From NCBI GenBank assembly GCA_036172665.1, contig CM069870.1, positions 69,068,212 to 69,132,211 of the forward strand: a stretch of 64,000 nt of DNA, given 5' to 3'. The stretch comes from Prosopocoilus inquinatus (Eukaryota; Arthropoda; Insecta; Coleoptera; Lucanidae). The translations under genes and the position numbers were made by a program. The notes under the pieces were generated by a model. It did no database searches, was not told the DNA's origin, and saw only the letters and a list, made by a program, of their open reading frames with translations. Each line of letters begins with the position of its first letter. Positions within the stretch are counted from its first letter, which is position 1. Positions 22,271-33,290 of this stretch are shown here, in pieces.

Positions 22271-24643
22271 TCAGAGAACCACTTGTACACCAAGAGCACT
22301 CTACTTTCTCCAAGTCAATGGGAAATCAAAAAAAAAATCTTTTAAGTCAATGGGAACTGCTGCAGAGTTTCCCCATACCACACGTCCAAATAAATTTTTG
22401 ATAAAGGAAGAAGGGGCCATGGAAGTCAAAATGTACACCTTGGATTACTATAGTAATTTATTTATTTACTTGACTACTTTACTGATTTATGATCTTATGC
22501 TTATGACCGTTTGCACCACTTTCACTTAAAATTTAAGTCCTACTTAAGTGGTTAAGTGACAATTTCTATTATGGAAAAAGTGTCACTTAACCATTTAAGT
22601 GGGACTTAAAGTTTTAAGTGAAAGTGGTGCAAACGGGCATTAATGTTGTAGGTTACGCCATACATTTACACTTCCATGGCCTACCTTTATAATCAAAAAT
22701 TTATCTGGACGTATGGTTCTTGTGCGCACTCTATTTTTTTTTAAGTTAGTGGGAATATCTATTGGAGATTTGACAATTTATCGGAAAGCCGGAAAACAGC
22801 AGAATTAAAACTATAACTCCTTCTTGTACCCCCTTACATCAGAGACCGCTTGCTCGTTTATTACGAGTATTGCACTCTACTTTTTTAAGTCAATAGAAAA
22901 TTTTAAAAAATTGCATTTTCAATATGACTGCGTCATTTTAGTTAAATGCGTAACGCTATCGCTATCGAATCTTCCTTATACTATGAGTATCCGTACTATG
23001 CGCAGCGCACTCTAGTTTTTTTTAAGTCGGTGGGAATCTATTGGAGGTTTGACGATTTGTTCGAAGGCCGAAAAACAGCAGAATTAAAGGTATAAGTTTT
23101 TCGTCTTCCTCCTTACTTGAGAGACTGCTTGCTCGTTTACTACGAGTATTACGAGCATTCTACTTTTTTTTAAGTCAATAGGAAAATTTTAAAAAATGCA
23201 TTTTCAATATAACTGCGTCATTTTAGTTAAATGCGTAACGCTATCGCTATCGAATCTTCCTTATACTACGAGTACCTGTACTATGCGCAGCGCACTCTAG
23301 TTTTCTTTAAGTCGGTGGGAATCTATTTGAGGTTTGACGATTTGTTCGAAGGCCGAAAAACAGCAGAATTAAAGGTATAAGTTTTTCGACTTCCTCCTTA
23401 CTTGAGAGACTGCTTGCTCGTTTACTACAATTATTACGAGCACTCTACTTTTTTTTAAGTCAATAGGAAAGTTAAAAAAAATGCATTTTCAATATGACTG
23501 CGTCATTTTATTTAAATGCGTAACGCTATAGCTATCGAATCTTCCTTATACTATGAATAGCTGTACTGTGCGCAGCGCATTTTAGTTTTTCTTTTTTAAG
23601 CCGGGGGGAATTTATTGGAGATTTGGCGATTTGTCCGAATGCCGGAAAGGGCAAAATTAGGACTATAAGTCTTTTTCTTCCTCCTTACTTCAGAGTCTGC
23701 CCAGCTCGTTTATTACGATCACTCTACTTTTTTTAAGTCAATAGGAAATTTAAGAAAAAGTCGCATTTTCAATATGATTACGTCATTTTAGTTAAACGCT
23801 TAATGTTATCGATGAATCTCTTTTATTTACCTGTACTTACGCAATGCACTCTAGTTTTTTTTCTTTTTAAGTCGGTGGGAATCTATTAGAGATTCGACAA
23901 AATGTCCGAAGGTCGGAAAACAGCTGAATTGAAACTATGAATCTTTCTTCTTCCATCTTACTTAGATACTGCCTGCTCATTTATTATGAGCACTCTACTA
24001 TTTTTAAGTCAACAGGAAATTTAAAAAAAAAACTCATCTTCAATATAGTTACGTCGTTTTAGTTAAATACGTAAGATTATCTCCGGATCTTTCTGTTACT
24101 ACGAGAATGCCGTGTGCGCTCCACGTCCACTATACTTTTTTTAAGTCAATAAGAAATTTAAAAAAGAAACTCGCATTTCCAATGTGATTTCGTCATTTTA
24201 GTTAAATGCGTGATGCTCTTGCTGGATCTCCCTGTACAACGAGTACCTGCACTGTGCTGAAACTATTGGGTCTTTTTTCTTCCTCATTACTTCAGAGACT
24301 GCCTGCTCGTTTATTACGAGCCCTCTACTTTTTTTTAAGTCAATAGGCAATTTAAGAAATCGCATTTTTTATACAATGATTACGTCAATTTAGTTAAATG
24401 TGTAATACTATCGTTGAATCTCCCTGTACTGCGAGGACATATACTGTGAGCAGCACACTCTAGTTTTTTTTTTAAGTCGGCGGAAATCTATTGGAAATTT
24501 GACGAATTGCCGAAAAACGGCAGAATTAAATCTATTAAATCTTTTTTATCTTCTCCCCTGTTACTTCAGAGACTGCTATTCGTTTATTGCGAGCACTCTA
24601 CTTTTTTTAAGTCAATGGGAAATTTGAAAAAGTAATCTTCCTG
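22270..24643 (+). repeat. 284-bp tandem array, about eight diverged copies
   Basis: TTTAAGTCAATAGGAAA recurs at about 22890, 23175, 23459, 23744, 24005, 24145 and 24339. Each is followed by TGCGTCATTTTAGTTAAATG, CGCAGCGCACTCTAGTTTT, AAGTCGGTGGGAATCTATT and GAGACTGCTTGCTCGTTTA. Spacing is 284, 283 and 285, then irregular in older copies. A last piece lies at 26020-26110, beyond a foldback inserted at 24644. Confidence 0.8.
22377..22717. mobile_element. Nested foldbacks within the 284-bp array
   Basis: Outer arms ACCACACGTCCAAATAAATT..GGCCATGGAAGT against ..TTATCTGGACGTATGGT enclose an inner element (22507-22636) with ends CCGTTTGCACCACTTTCACT and its complement; the inner arms are about 55 bp. 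Two generations of insertion are visible. Confidence 0.75.
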
Positions 24644-26009
24644 TACAGGGTGGCCCAACGATGCGTACTTCTTCTGTCAGGCTTATGGGAAAAAAATTAG
24701 GAAAGAAATCTATAAAGAATTTTATACTAGACAATACGCGACATATTGTAAAATTATTTTGAACTATACAGAGTGATCAGAAAAATGGTGTTAGTATGAA
24801 CTTATTTTTTTTTAATGGAACACCTTGTATATTTTTAGATATTTGGATGCGCCACAGTCAGGTGATTACAACGGTACAAAGATATATTGATTTCATTGAA
24901 TAACTTTCGTAAAATAATTTTTCTTTTCTTGAAGAATTTTTCAAAAATTCTGTCAGTTTGAATATGAATTTCTGATTACTGAGGTAACACAGACGAACGA
25001 AAATCTAACACGATATTTTTGGGACTTTGGCCTTTATGAAAATGTGAACAAAATTAAGATATCTTTTTGCATTATATCGAGCGATCGATACTTACGGAAC
25101 ATTCTGCATGTCATTTTTTTGAATGGAACGGCCTACTTTTTATTTCAGAAATGGATAGCACTTAAATACAGCTTTCTGCATATATAAAGTTATATACCTT
25201 TATTTTTAATAATATCGTCACTAGAAATTTTATTTTCATAAATATTTCAATGGTCGGCGTTTTAAACTATACACCCAGTATTGCTACTTCCCTACCTAAA
25301 TTCAATCATTTGAAGTCATTTTTCGATCATTTGATTCTACTTTCAAAGATCTCTAATTTGAATACCTCCGCGATAGGATTTATTTTACCAAAAATAATTT
25401 AAAAACAGACCATTGAAATACTTGTAAAAAGAAAATTTTTAATTACGAAATTATTAAAAATAAAGGTATATAACCTTATATCAGCAGAAAGCTACATTTA
25501 AGTGTTATCCATTTCTGAAATAAAAAGTAGGCCGTTGCATTAACAAAAAAAATAAGATACCGAATGTTTCGTAAGTATCGATCGCTCGGTATAATGCAAA
25601 AAGATATCTTAATTTTGTTCACATTTTCATAAAGGCCAAAGTCCCAAAAATATCGTGTTAGGTTTTTGTTCGTCTGTGCTAACTCATTAATCAGAAATTC
25701 ATATTCAAACTGACTGAATTTTTGAAGAATTCTTCAAGAACAAAATTTATTTTACGAAAATAGTTCAATGAAATCAATATATCTTTAAACCGTTGTAATC
25801 TGCTCATTGCGGCGCATCCAAATACCTAAAAATATACAGGGTGTTCCATTTAAAAAAAATTAGTTTCCACGAACCACCATTTTTCTGATCACTCTGTATA
25901 CTTCAAAATAATTTTACAATATGCCGCGTAATGTCTAATATAAAATTCTTTATCGATTTTTTTCCTATAGGCCTCACAGAAGAACTACACATCGTTGGGC
26001 CACCCTGTA
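24644..26009. mobile_element. 1.37-kb foldback element with TACAGGGTGGCCCAACG ends
   Basis: Ends TACAGGGTGGCCCAACGATG and its complement; arms of about 600 bp pair through CAATACGCGACATATTGTAA, GGATGCGCC and ATCGATCGCTC. It interrupts the 284-bp array. Inner ACACCTTGTATA/TATACAGGGTGT motifs (24828-24840, 25838-25852) suggest an older element inside. No transposase. Confidence 0.8.
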
Positions 26010-26164
26010 TTACAGAGCACTGTACGCGCTCTAGTTTTTTTAAGTCAATGGAAAATTATAAGAAATATCATTCTAGAATAGATTTTCGATACAATGACGT
26101 CATTTTAGTTATCTTTAACACGGAAAACATCGGAATGAAAACTATTTAGCGTTTTTGACTGACC

Positions 26165-26372
26165 ACTCTCCATCATTTATTTTTTACAATTGAAGTTGGT
26201 TCTTGTCCGATGAAAATTTCAAGTACAAAGTTTTTTTAATCTCGAACCGGAGAGAATTATGAAGGGAAAACACTCAACGTTTCGCTATAGATTTATAGCT
26301 TTATCTATGGCGAAACGTTGAATGTTTTCCCTTCATAATTCTGTCCGGTTCGAGATTAAAAAAAAAAACTTT
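26165..26372. mobile_element. AACGTTTCG foldback family, copy 3
   Basis: Complete copy with lead TTGAAGTTGGTTCTTGTCCG, arms AAGTACAAAGTTTTTTTAAT..GAACCGGAGAG..GGGAAAACACTCAACG and complement. The centre on the minus strand is AGATAAAGCTATAAATCTATAGCGAAAC-like. Confidence 0.8.
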
Positions 26373-26389
26373 GTACTAATAATTTGTGT

Positions 26390-27945
26390 TTTTATTTCTA
26401 CCTGGTTGTAGTAGTAATTAAGTTTAAAATAAGGGAGGTAGGGAGGTCGACAGAAACTTTCTTTTCTTTTAAGGGGTCGATGCTTAAAAAAAGTTCGGGA
26501 ATCCCCGATTTAAAAGCAAAGTTACTTTGAGTTAGTTGGGTTGGTTTGGGTTGTCCCGTCTTACTCGTATTAAAATCTGAAAAATTTAGTTCAGGCGTCG
26601 CTTTGATATAAGAAAAATTAACTTTCTCTTCAGGAAATCTGAAGAAGAATACCGGCTGAACGAGACCATTATGGATATAGATAAATTTGGTTAAATCGAC
26701 TTATTTTGAGCCCAGGAATCTCTGGTTAAGCTATGTCCATGGAATTTAAAGACATCCTGTATAAGAATGAATTCACGTAATGTGAAGATAACAACAGAAG
26801 TAGCCCCAAATCGGGCGCCAAGCGCCAAATATGTCTAAAATGTAGCGTAAATGGTGGAATTTCGCCCAATGTGGCAACCCTGGCCGGTGAGCGGGAATCC
26901 TGTAACTAGGGCACTGTTGCCATATATTTAATTTGTGAACAGATAATATGTCGACATCTCGGCCTTCCAACGCTCATATTATACATATTAGCTTCCAATC
27001 GACATTTGCGCGTTTGCCGTCCGAAATAAAAAATAATTAAAAAGAGAGACACACGGGCGTGTTGTAACTCGCCATAAAAGCACACACATACGTTCGAATA
27101 AATTACACGAGGCGCTCGTGTTATTTGTGGGCGCCTATGGCCTTTACCGGTTGTAACAAGGTCGTCTCACCTGTTCGTATTTCACAATAATTCCATCCTG
27201 CGAGCGGCGTTAATTCCGACATTCCAATTTCGACCGCCGATTTTTCTTCGCGCCGTCGAAGAGTTCTGAGAAAAGCGTGGGCCCACCTTTCTATTTTTTT
27301 TTCCCTTACTTTCAGTCAGGTGGTCGCCTATGTGGACACCGACCTACCTACCTACCTGAGGTACCCCCACGTAGAGGACCGCATAGTTCTCCGCCGCTGC
27401 GTGACATACGCACACGTTTTTTAATCTTGATTAGTATTATTTTTTTTTCTTTTTCGTTTTCGTTACGAAGACCGGCCGCCGCAGAAAGAATTCCAGTCAT
27501 CCGGTTGTTGGTCGGTCGGGGCCGTCCCCGAAGACGTCCGCAGGTAAACGCGGAGGAATTTGCATGTGCGTTACGTATACTGTTGCGTTGCGCGCGGTTA
27601 CGTTATGAATGAAAGTTCGAATGAATGAGCGAATCATTGCTTATTGTTTTCGTCCCTTTCTCTACTATTATTATAGGTGTATGTACAAAAACAAAACGAT
27701 CGATTAATTTTACCCTCTCTAGAAGGCCATGAAGTTATTTGTTTCATTTTGTTATCAGTAAAAAACAAACATGATCATCTGGTTACAAAGTGATCAAGAA
27801 TTCGAATTCGAATACGAATTCAATTCAATTCATTTCAGTTGGCAATACAATGAGCATTTATTTTATGTTTTGTTGATTATTTGACCAGGGTTGCCAGATT
27901 TAGCATTTAAAAATCTTTTTTGGCGCCTACTTTGGGCTACTTTTA
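26390..27945. other. Non-coding, with GC-rich island 26940-27640
   Basis: Carries the GTAGCCCCAAATCGGGCGCC..GGCAACCCTGG module (26800-26883) and its inverted relative at 27886-27950. A CpG-rich island in the middle includes a weak 111-codon frame (27277-27612) without recognisable features. Confidence 0.45.
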
Positions 27946-27947
27946 TT

Positions 27948-30690
27948 GTCTCTCATTAGTTTTTTGTGTTTTGTTTTTAAATTTAATCGTTTGTTTTTCT
28001 CTTCTTTTAATTCTTAGCTTTTTTTTTAACTTAACATATTTCCAACATTAAATAATTAGTTGAAATTAAACGCTAAGAATTAAAAGAAAGAAAAAACAAT
28101 TAAGATAAAATTTAACACAAGAAAACAAACAAGGGAAAGTCTATTATACTTAGTCTTTAGATTTTTCTTTTCATTGTTACGATTGTGATTGAGACAAAAT
28201 AAATGAAAAACGATGAACAATAATACGACCAAAAAAAAAACGAAAAGAGAAACCAACGGCGAAATACAGTGCACAAAACAAAAGAAGATCACAAATGTGA
28301 TTGGCTTAAAACAAATGAAAAACGATGAACTACATTACAGTGAACAATAATATCACATAAAAACGACAAAAGAAACGAATGACGAAATATGGTTGATAAA
28401 ATAAAAAAAAAAGATTACAACTGTGATTGACATAAAACTAATGAAAACGATGAACTATAATACGTCCAGCGAACAATAATGCGACAAAAAAAAAGGAAAA
28501 AAGAAAAGAAGAATGAAATACAGTGCATAAGAAAGCAAGAGAAGTTTATAACTACGATAGGCACTGAACAAAGGAAAAATTAGTTCGATAAGAAAAGCAA
28601 TAGAAAAATCTGTAGTACGAAAAAAGCATAAAGAACTGAAAAAAAACAAAAGAAAATTAATGACTAAGATGAACAAAAAAAATGAATCTCCACTATAAAA
28701 ATTAAAAAAAAGACTAGTAAAAAATACAACCGTAAAAAATGTGAAAAATTAATTTGATGAAAATGAACAAAAGAAGAAATATAAGAGCTCAATTTAAAAA
28801 AAGGGATACTAAAATGAACAAAAAATTGAATGAAAAAAATGAACGAAGAAATGATCAAAAAATCGAATATTTTGCAAATAAAAACAAACTCGTACGAAAC
28901 AAAAGAGAACTGTAAAAACGAGTGAATAAAACACGGAAACCAATACGAGAGAAGACGAAAAACAGTTAAAAAAAAATGATAAAATCTCATAACACTCACT
29001 CAAAAAAATTCTACATTCTAATATAATCCGTGGAACAAAAGTATATACACCACCGACCAAAAATTTTAAACCTGCAAAAAAATATACAATGCGATCAATA
29101 ATCTGTCAATCAATCAATTATTTTTATTGCCTTATATACATTGCTGTAATACACTCGTCATGTAAATATTATACAGAATACAGTGTAATATACTGTATTC
29201 AATGTATTCAATAGTGACACTGTTCATATCTCTATTTTAATTTACGGGTATTATCTGAAGAGAGATTATGTACAGTCATAATTAAAAGTAATGTCACCCC
29301 AATAAAACTTTTTAAGTCGCTATCTGACAGGTAAGCAAACACGCATTCAATTTTATTTCATGTGTTTATTCTGTATTTATTCACCTACTCGCTGATTAGC
29401 TTATCTGTTTACCTAGCATAATGGTCACAATTTTAAAATTTGTGGAGGAGACATTTCTAAAAAGTGTGACTGTACTTCGAATATCCTTTTTTTTGTTATT
29501 TGTTCATTTCACATTTTTTTTTCGCTCTTTTTTTTAAAGAAATTAACGTTTTGCATTTTATTCAGGGTTGGTTTGTTTTGCTTTATCCTTTTGTTACCTG
29601 CCAGTATCTTTTTTATTTATTTCTTTTATAGCGTCCATTTTCCTATCATTTTTTTTTAACTGTTTTTCGCCTTCTCTCGTATTAGTTTCCGCGTTTTATT
29701 CACTCGTTTTTACAGTTCTCTTTTGTTTCGTACGAGTTTGTTTTTATTTGCAAAAACTTTCGTCGATTTTTTGATTATTTCTTCGTTCATTTTTTTCATT
29801 CAATTTTTTGTTTATTTTAGTATCCCTTTTTTTAAATTGAGCTCTTATATTTCTTCTTTTGTTCATTTTCATCAAATTAATTTTACACATTTTTTACGGT
29901 TGTATTTTCTACTAGTCTTTTTTTTAATTTTTATAATGGAGATTCATTTGTTTTTTTTTTGTTCATCTTAGTCATTAATTTTCTTTTGTTTTTTTTCAGT
30001 TCTTTATGCTTTTTTCGTACTACAGATTTTTCTATTGCTTTTTTATTGAACTAATTTTTCTTTTGTTCAGTGCCTATCGTAGTTATAAACTTCTCTTGCT
30101 TTCTTATGCACTGTATTTCGTTCTTCTTTTCTTTTTTCGTTTTTTTTGTCGCATTTTTGTTCGCTGGACGTATTATAGTTCATCGTTTTCATTAGTTTTA
30201 TGTCAAACACAGTTGTGATCTTTTTTTTTATTTTATCAACCGTATTTCGTCGTTCGTTTCTTTTTTCGTTTTCATGTCCTATTATTGTTCACTGTAATAT
30301 AGTTCATCGTTTTTCATTTGTTTTATGCCAATCACATTTGTGATCTTCTTTTGTTTTGTGCACTGTATTTCGCCGTTGGTTTCTCTTTTCGTTTTTTTTT
30401 TTGGTCGTATTATTGTTCATCGTTTTTCATTTATTTTGTCTCAATCACAATCGTAACAATTAACAGAAAAATCGAAAAGTATAATAGACTTTCTCTTGTC
30501 TGTTTTTTTGTGTTAAATTTGATCTTAATTGTTTTTTCTTTCTTTTAATTCTTAGCTTAGTTTAATTTCAACTAATTATTTAATGTTGGAAATATGTTAA
30601 GTTAAAAAAAAACGCTACGAATTAAAAGAAGAGAAAAACAAACGATTAAATTTAAAAAAAAAAAACAAAAAACAAATGAGAGTCTATTAA
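27948..30690. repeat. Giant inverted repeat, arms ~1 kb
   Basis: The left arm (about 27948-28985, A-rich) and right arm (about 29640-30690, T-rich) are complements along their length: for example TTTCCAACATTAAATAATTAG at 28041 against CTAATTATTTAATGTTGGAA at 30573, and GATGAACTAC, ATACGACC and AATACAGTGC in matching order. The central loop is about 650 bp with an ordinary AT-rich sequence. All frames here (70-111 codons rich in Phe and Ser) are products of the T-rich strand. By structure a large foldback element. Confidence 0.8.
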
Positions 30691-30699
30691 GTAATCAAA

Positions 30700-31380
30700 A
30701 AAAAATTAAAGTAGTCGACTCTCAATTGTTTTTTTTTTTGTTAAATTTGATCTTCATTTGTTTGTGGTTTGTATTAAATTTAGCCGTAAAAAAGAACAAG
30801 AAACAAATGAAAGTCGACTAAGTAATCGATAAAAAACAAATGAAAGTCGATTAACTAGTCGATAAGAAAAGCAAATTAAAATAATCGGCTTTCACTTGTT
30901 TTTTTTTTGTCTTAAATTTCACCTTCATTTTTTTTTAATTTTTAGCGTTTTGGCCGATTTATTTTTAATTTCAGCCGCTTCTAATTTTTTATATTTTTTA
31001 ATGTAAAAATTTTTCTCTTTCCAGATGTGTTTACTTTCATCAATTTCTTTTTTACATTTGTTTACGTTTCCTTTCTTTGAAAAAGGCGCTCAAATAAATG
31101 AGGCCTAACGTAAACAGAAGAATTTCCGAAAAGACGAAGAAGAAAAAGCGAACGAAAACCAATCAAACTTCGACGAAAATCACTTTTTCTTAATTGAAAC
31201 GACGATTTCTCGCCAAAAAAAAAAAAATTCCGCATTTGAAAAAAATCAAAAACAACCGAAACCACATTGAATTTTAAAAAGAGCACGTTTTATCTCCCCT
31301 GTTCCCGTTCGTCCTTTCTTGTTTTGTATTATTTTTCCCACATTATGGGGAAATTCACCGCGAATGGGCGGTAATACTGG
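30700..31380. repeat. Satellite-like extension of the inverted-repeat family
   Basis: Repeated AACAAATGAAAGTCGATTAA and TTTCACTTGTTTTTTTTGT modules continue to about 30930, then AT-rich non-coding DNA without a gene. Confidence 0.45.
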
Positions 31381-32345
31381 CGGGGACGAAAAACAAAAGA
31401 AACGCCGCGGAAAAAAATACACACTGTCGATTTTTACAATTTGGTTTTTATTTAAAAAAAAAATTAAAAAAGAACAAACGGGTTTTATTGAATTTACGCC
31501 CGCAACAATCTTGTTTGCCCTCGAAAGCTATTTTTAAAGCAGAAAAGAGGGGGTGGGGTCGCTGCCTAACCTAACAAAACAAACGCGGCGGGAAAGAAAA
31601 AAAGTACCGTCGATTTTTACAATTATTTGCTGCTATTGATTTAATTGTTTAAAAAAAAGTTTAGATTTTATTTATTTATGAAATTTACGTCTGTAAGGGT
31701 CTTGTTTGCCCTGTAAAAATATTTTGAAATCGGGAACAGAGGGGGCGGGGTCGCAACCTAACCTAACAAAGCAAACGTGGCGGGAAAGGATCAAACCGTC
31801 GATTTTTACAATTATTTGAATTGATTTAATTATTTTAAAAAAAAACGTTTGGATTTCATTTATTTATGAAATTTACGTCCGTGAGGGTCTTGTTCGCCCT
31901 GTAAAGATATTTTGAAATCGGGAACAGAGGGGGCGGGGTCGCTGCCTAACCTAACAAAGCAAACGTGGCGGGAAAGGATCAAACCGTCGATTTTTACAAT
32001 TATTTGAATTGATTTAATTATTTTAAAAAAAACGTTTGGATTTCATTTATTTATGAAATTTACGTCCGTGAGGGTCTTGTTCGCCCTGTAAAGATATTTT
32101 GAAATCGGGAACAGAGGGGGCGGGGTCGCTGCCTAACCTAAGAAAACAAACGCGGCGGGAAATGAAAAAATTCCGTCGATTTTTACAATTATTTGCTACT
32201 TATTGATTTAATCATTAAAAAAAAAAACCGTTTGGGTTTTATTTATTTATGAAATTTACGTCCGTAACAGTCGTGTTTGCTCTATAAAAATATTTTGAAA
32301 TCAGGAACAGAAGGGGCGGTCGCTGCCTAACCTAAGAAAACAAAC
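31380..32345 (+). repeat. 187-bp tandem array with GC boxes
   Basis: About five copies. GGGAACAGAGGGGGCGGGGTC recurs at about 31731, 31918 and 32105 (steps 187), and a variant at about 32300. Each is followed by GCTGCCTAACCTAAC, AACGCGGCGGGAAA, CCGTCGATTTTTACAATTAT, TTTATGAAATTTACGTCC and GGTCTTGTTTGCCCT. The second and third full copies are nearly identical. Another copy and a half lies at 34825-35095. Confidence 0.85.
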
Positions 32346-32820
32346 GCGGCGCGAAAAAAAAAACCGGGCGACATCCGGTCGACCGTCATTTGTTCCTGTC
32401 AAACGTAAATAAATATTTTCACGCGAAGCGACGCGACGGCAACGTGCCCCCCAATCGTTGGCCCCGAATTAATTTCGGAGTGACGCGCTTTAATCTCGAT
32501 TATGTGCATGCGATTTATTATTGCAGTGGTATGAATGGAGCGGCGTCGTCGAAAACGCTCATGTAATCAGGAAAAATTTTCAATGAACATCGTAAATCCG
32601 TTCTCCGTTCTCTAAACCAATCGGATAAGAGAGAGGAGAACAAACATCAAACAAGTGAGCGTGCACATGCAGCACTTGTCTGGGCGGCTATACCTGTGGA
32701 TCGGACACACCAGAGCGAACGAACAAAGAAAGAATCGGCCGTAGTAAGCGAAACGAACAGTAAATTACGCGAGTGGAAACCCGTTTTGGTGCGCGGCGTA
32801 AACAAACCGTGTGTACTAAC

Positions 32821-33190
32821 CTTTCAAGCAAAAAACCTGGCATCCATCTTGAGTCAGTCTTCGCATCAAAACACTGAGCACGGAATCGCTCGACTGCTGT
32901 ATCTCCAGGTCGTTGTAGAGCACGAACAGATTATCCTTGTAAGTACTGCATATTTTGTTCTTGAGCTCTCTGCACTTGATGGTCGAGATCAGATCAATCT
33001 TGCCCGTGGCCAAGCGCCTCAGCATAATCGAAGGGATCGAGAAGTTCACGGCGCTTCTGATGTGCGATTCGCCGTACTCGTTCGAACTGCGACAGTCCAA
33101 AATCACCAGAATCTTGGAATCACTACGCAGCTGAGAGAACAACCACTCTTTCGAGACGCAATCATAATCGGAGTCAGCCGTGGTCGGCAT
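32821..33190 (-). CDS. Mkp3: MKP-3/DUSP6-type ERK phosphatase, first coding exon (partial gene)
   Basis: Cytoplasmic dual-specificity MAP kinase phosphatases of this class bind and dephosphorylate ERK, giving negative feedback on receptor tyrosine kinase signalling. The exon encodes 123 residues from an ATG at 33190-33188. It shows the rhodanese/CH2 fold: a LDCR motif at residues 31-34, SHI at 42-44, and the ERK-docking (KIM) motif IMLRRL at 55-60, where R58 and R59 match the two arginines used by DUSP6. A short linker (DLEIQQSSDS) precedes SVLSVLMRRL and DGCQVFCLKG, as in DUSP6 where YLEGGF follows. The exon ends at 32821 on a good donor (AAAG then gttagt on the minus strand), leaving one base of a glycine codon. 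No catalytic HCxxGxSRS exon is visible in 1-32.8 kb, so the rest of the gene is probably beyond the left edge. The family is seen directly from the motifs. The choice of MKP-3 over other DUSPs rests on the docking motif and is an inference. Confidence 0.85.
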
Positions 33191-33290
33191 CGTTCTTCAA
33201 ACTTGTTTTTGTTTTTTGTTTTTTTCGTCTCGTCACGCCAGCCAACTCGCAATCTGCCCTGCGCCGAACTGCACTACTTATATTTGACGC
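33191..33290 (-). promoter_or_regulatory. Putative TATA promoter and 5'UTR of the MKP-3 gene
   Basis: On the minus strand AAATATAAG lies at about 33277-33285. About 30 bases downstream is GGGCAGATT, an initiator-like element with its A at about 33255, which would give a 5'UTR of about 65 nt before the ATG at 33190. Spacing and motif fit a TATA/Inr core promoter, but no transcript evidence is available here. Confidence 0.4.

Noticed and set aside
28455..30548. Many Phe/Ser-rich frames of 68-111 codons
   Set aside because: They are translations of the T-rich strand of the giant inverted repeat and occur in mirrored pairs.
31560..32345. CCTAACCTAA in the 187-bp array considered as interstitial telomere repeats
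   Set aside because: Only two units per copy, always embedded in the longer repeat; insect telomere arrays would be long TTAGG runs.
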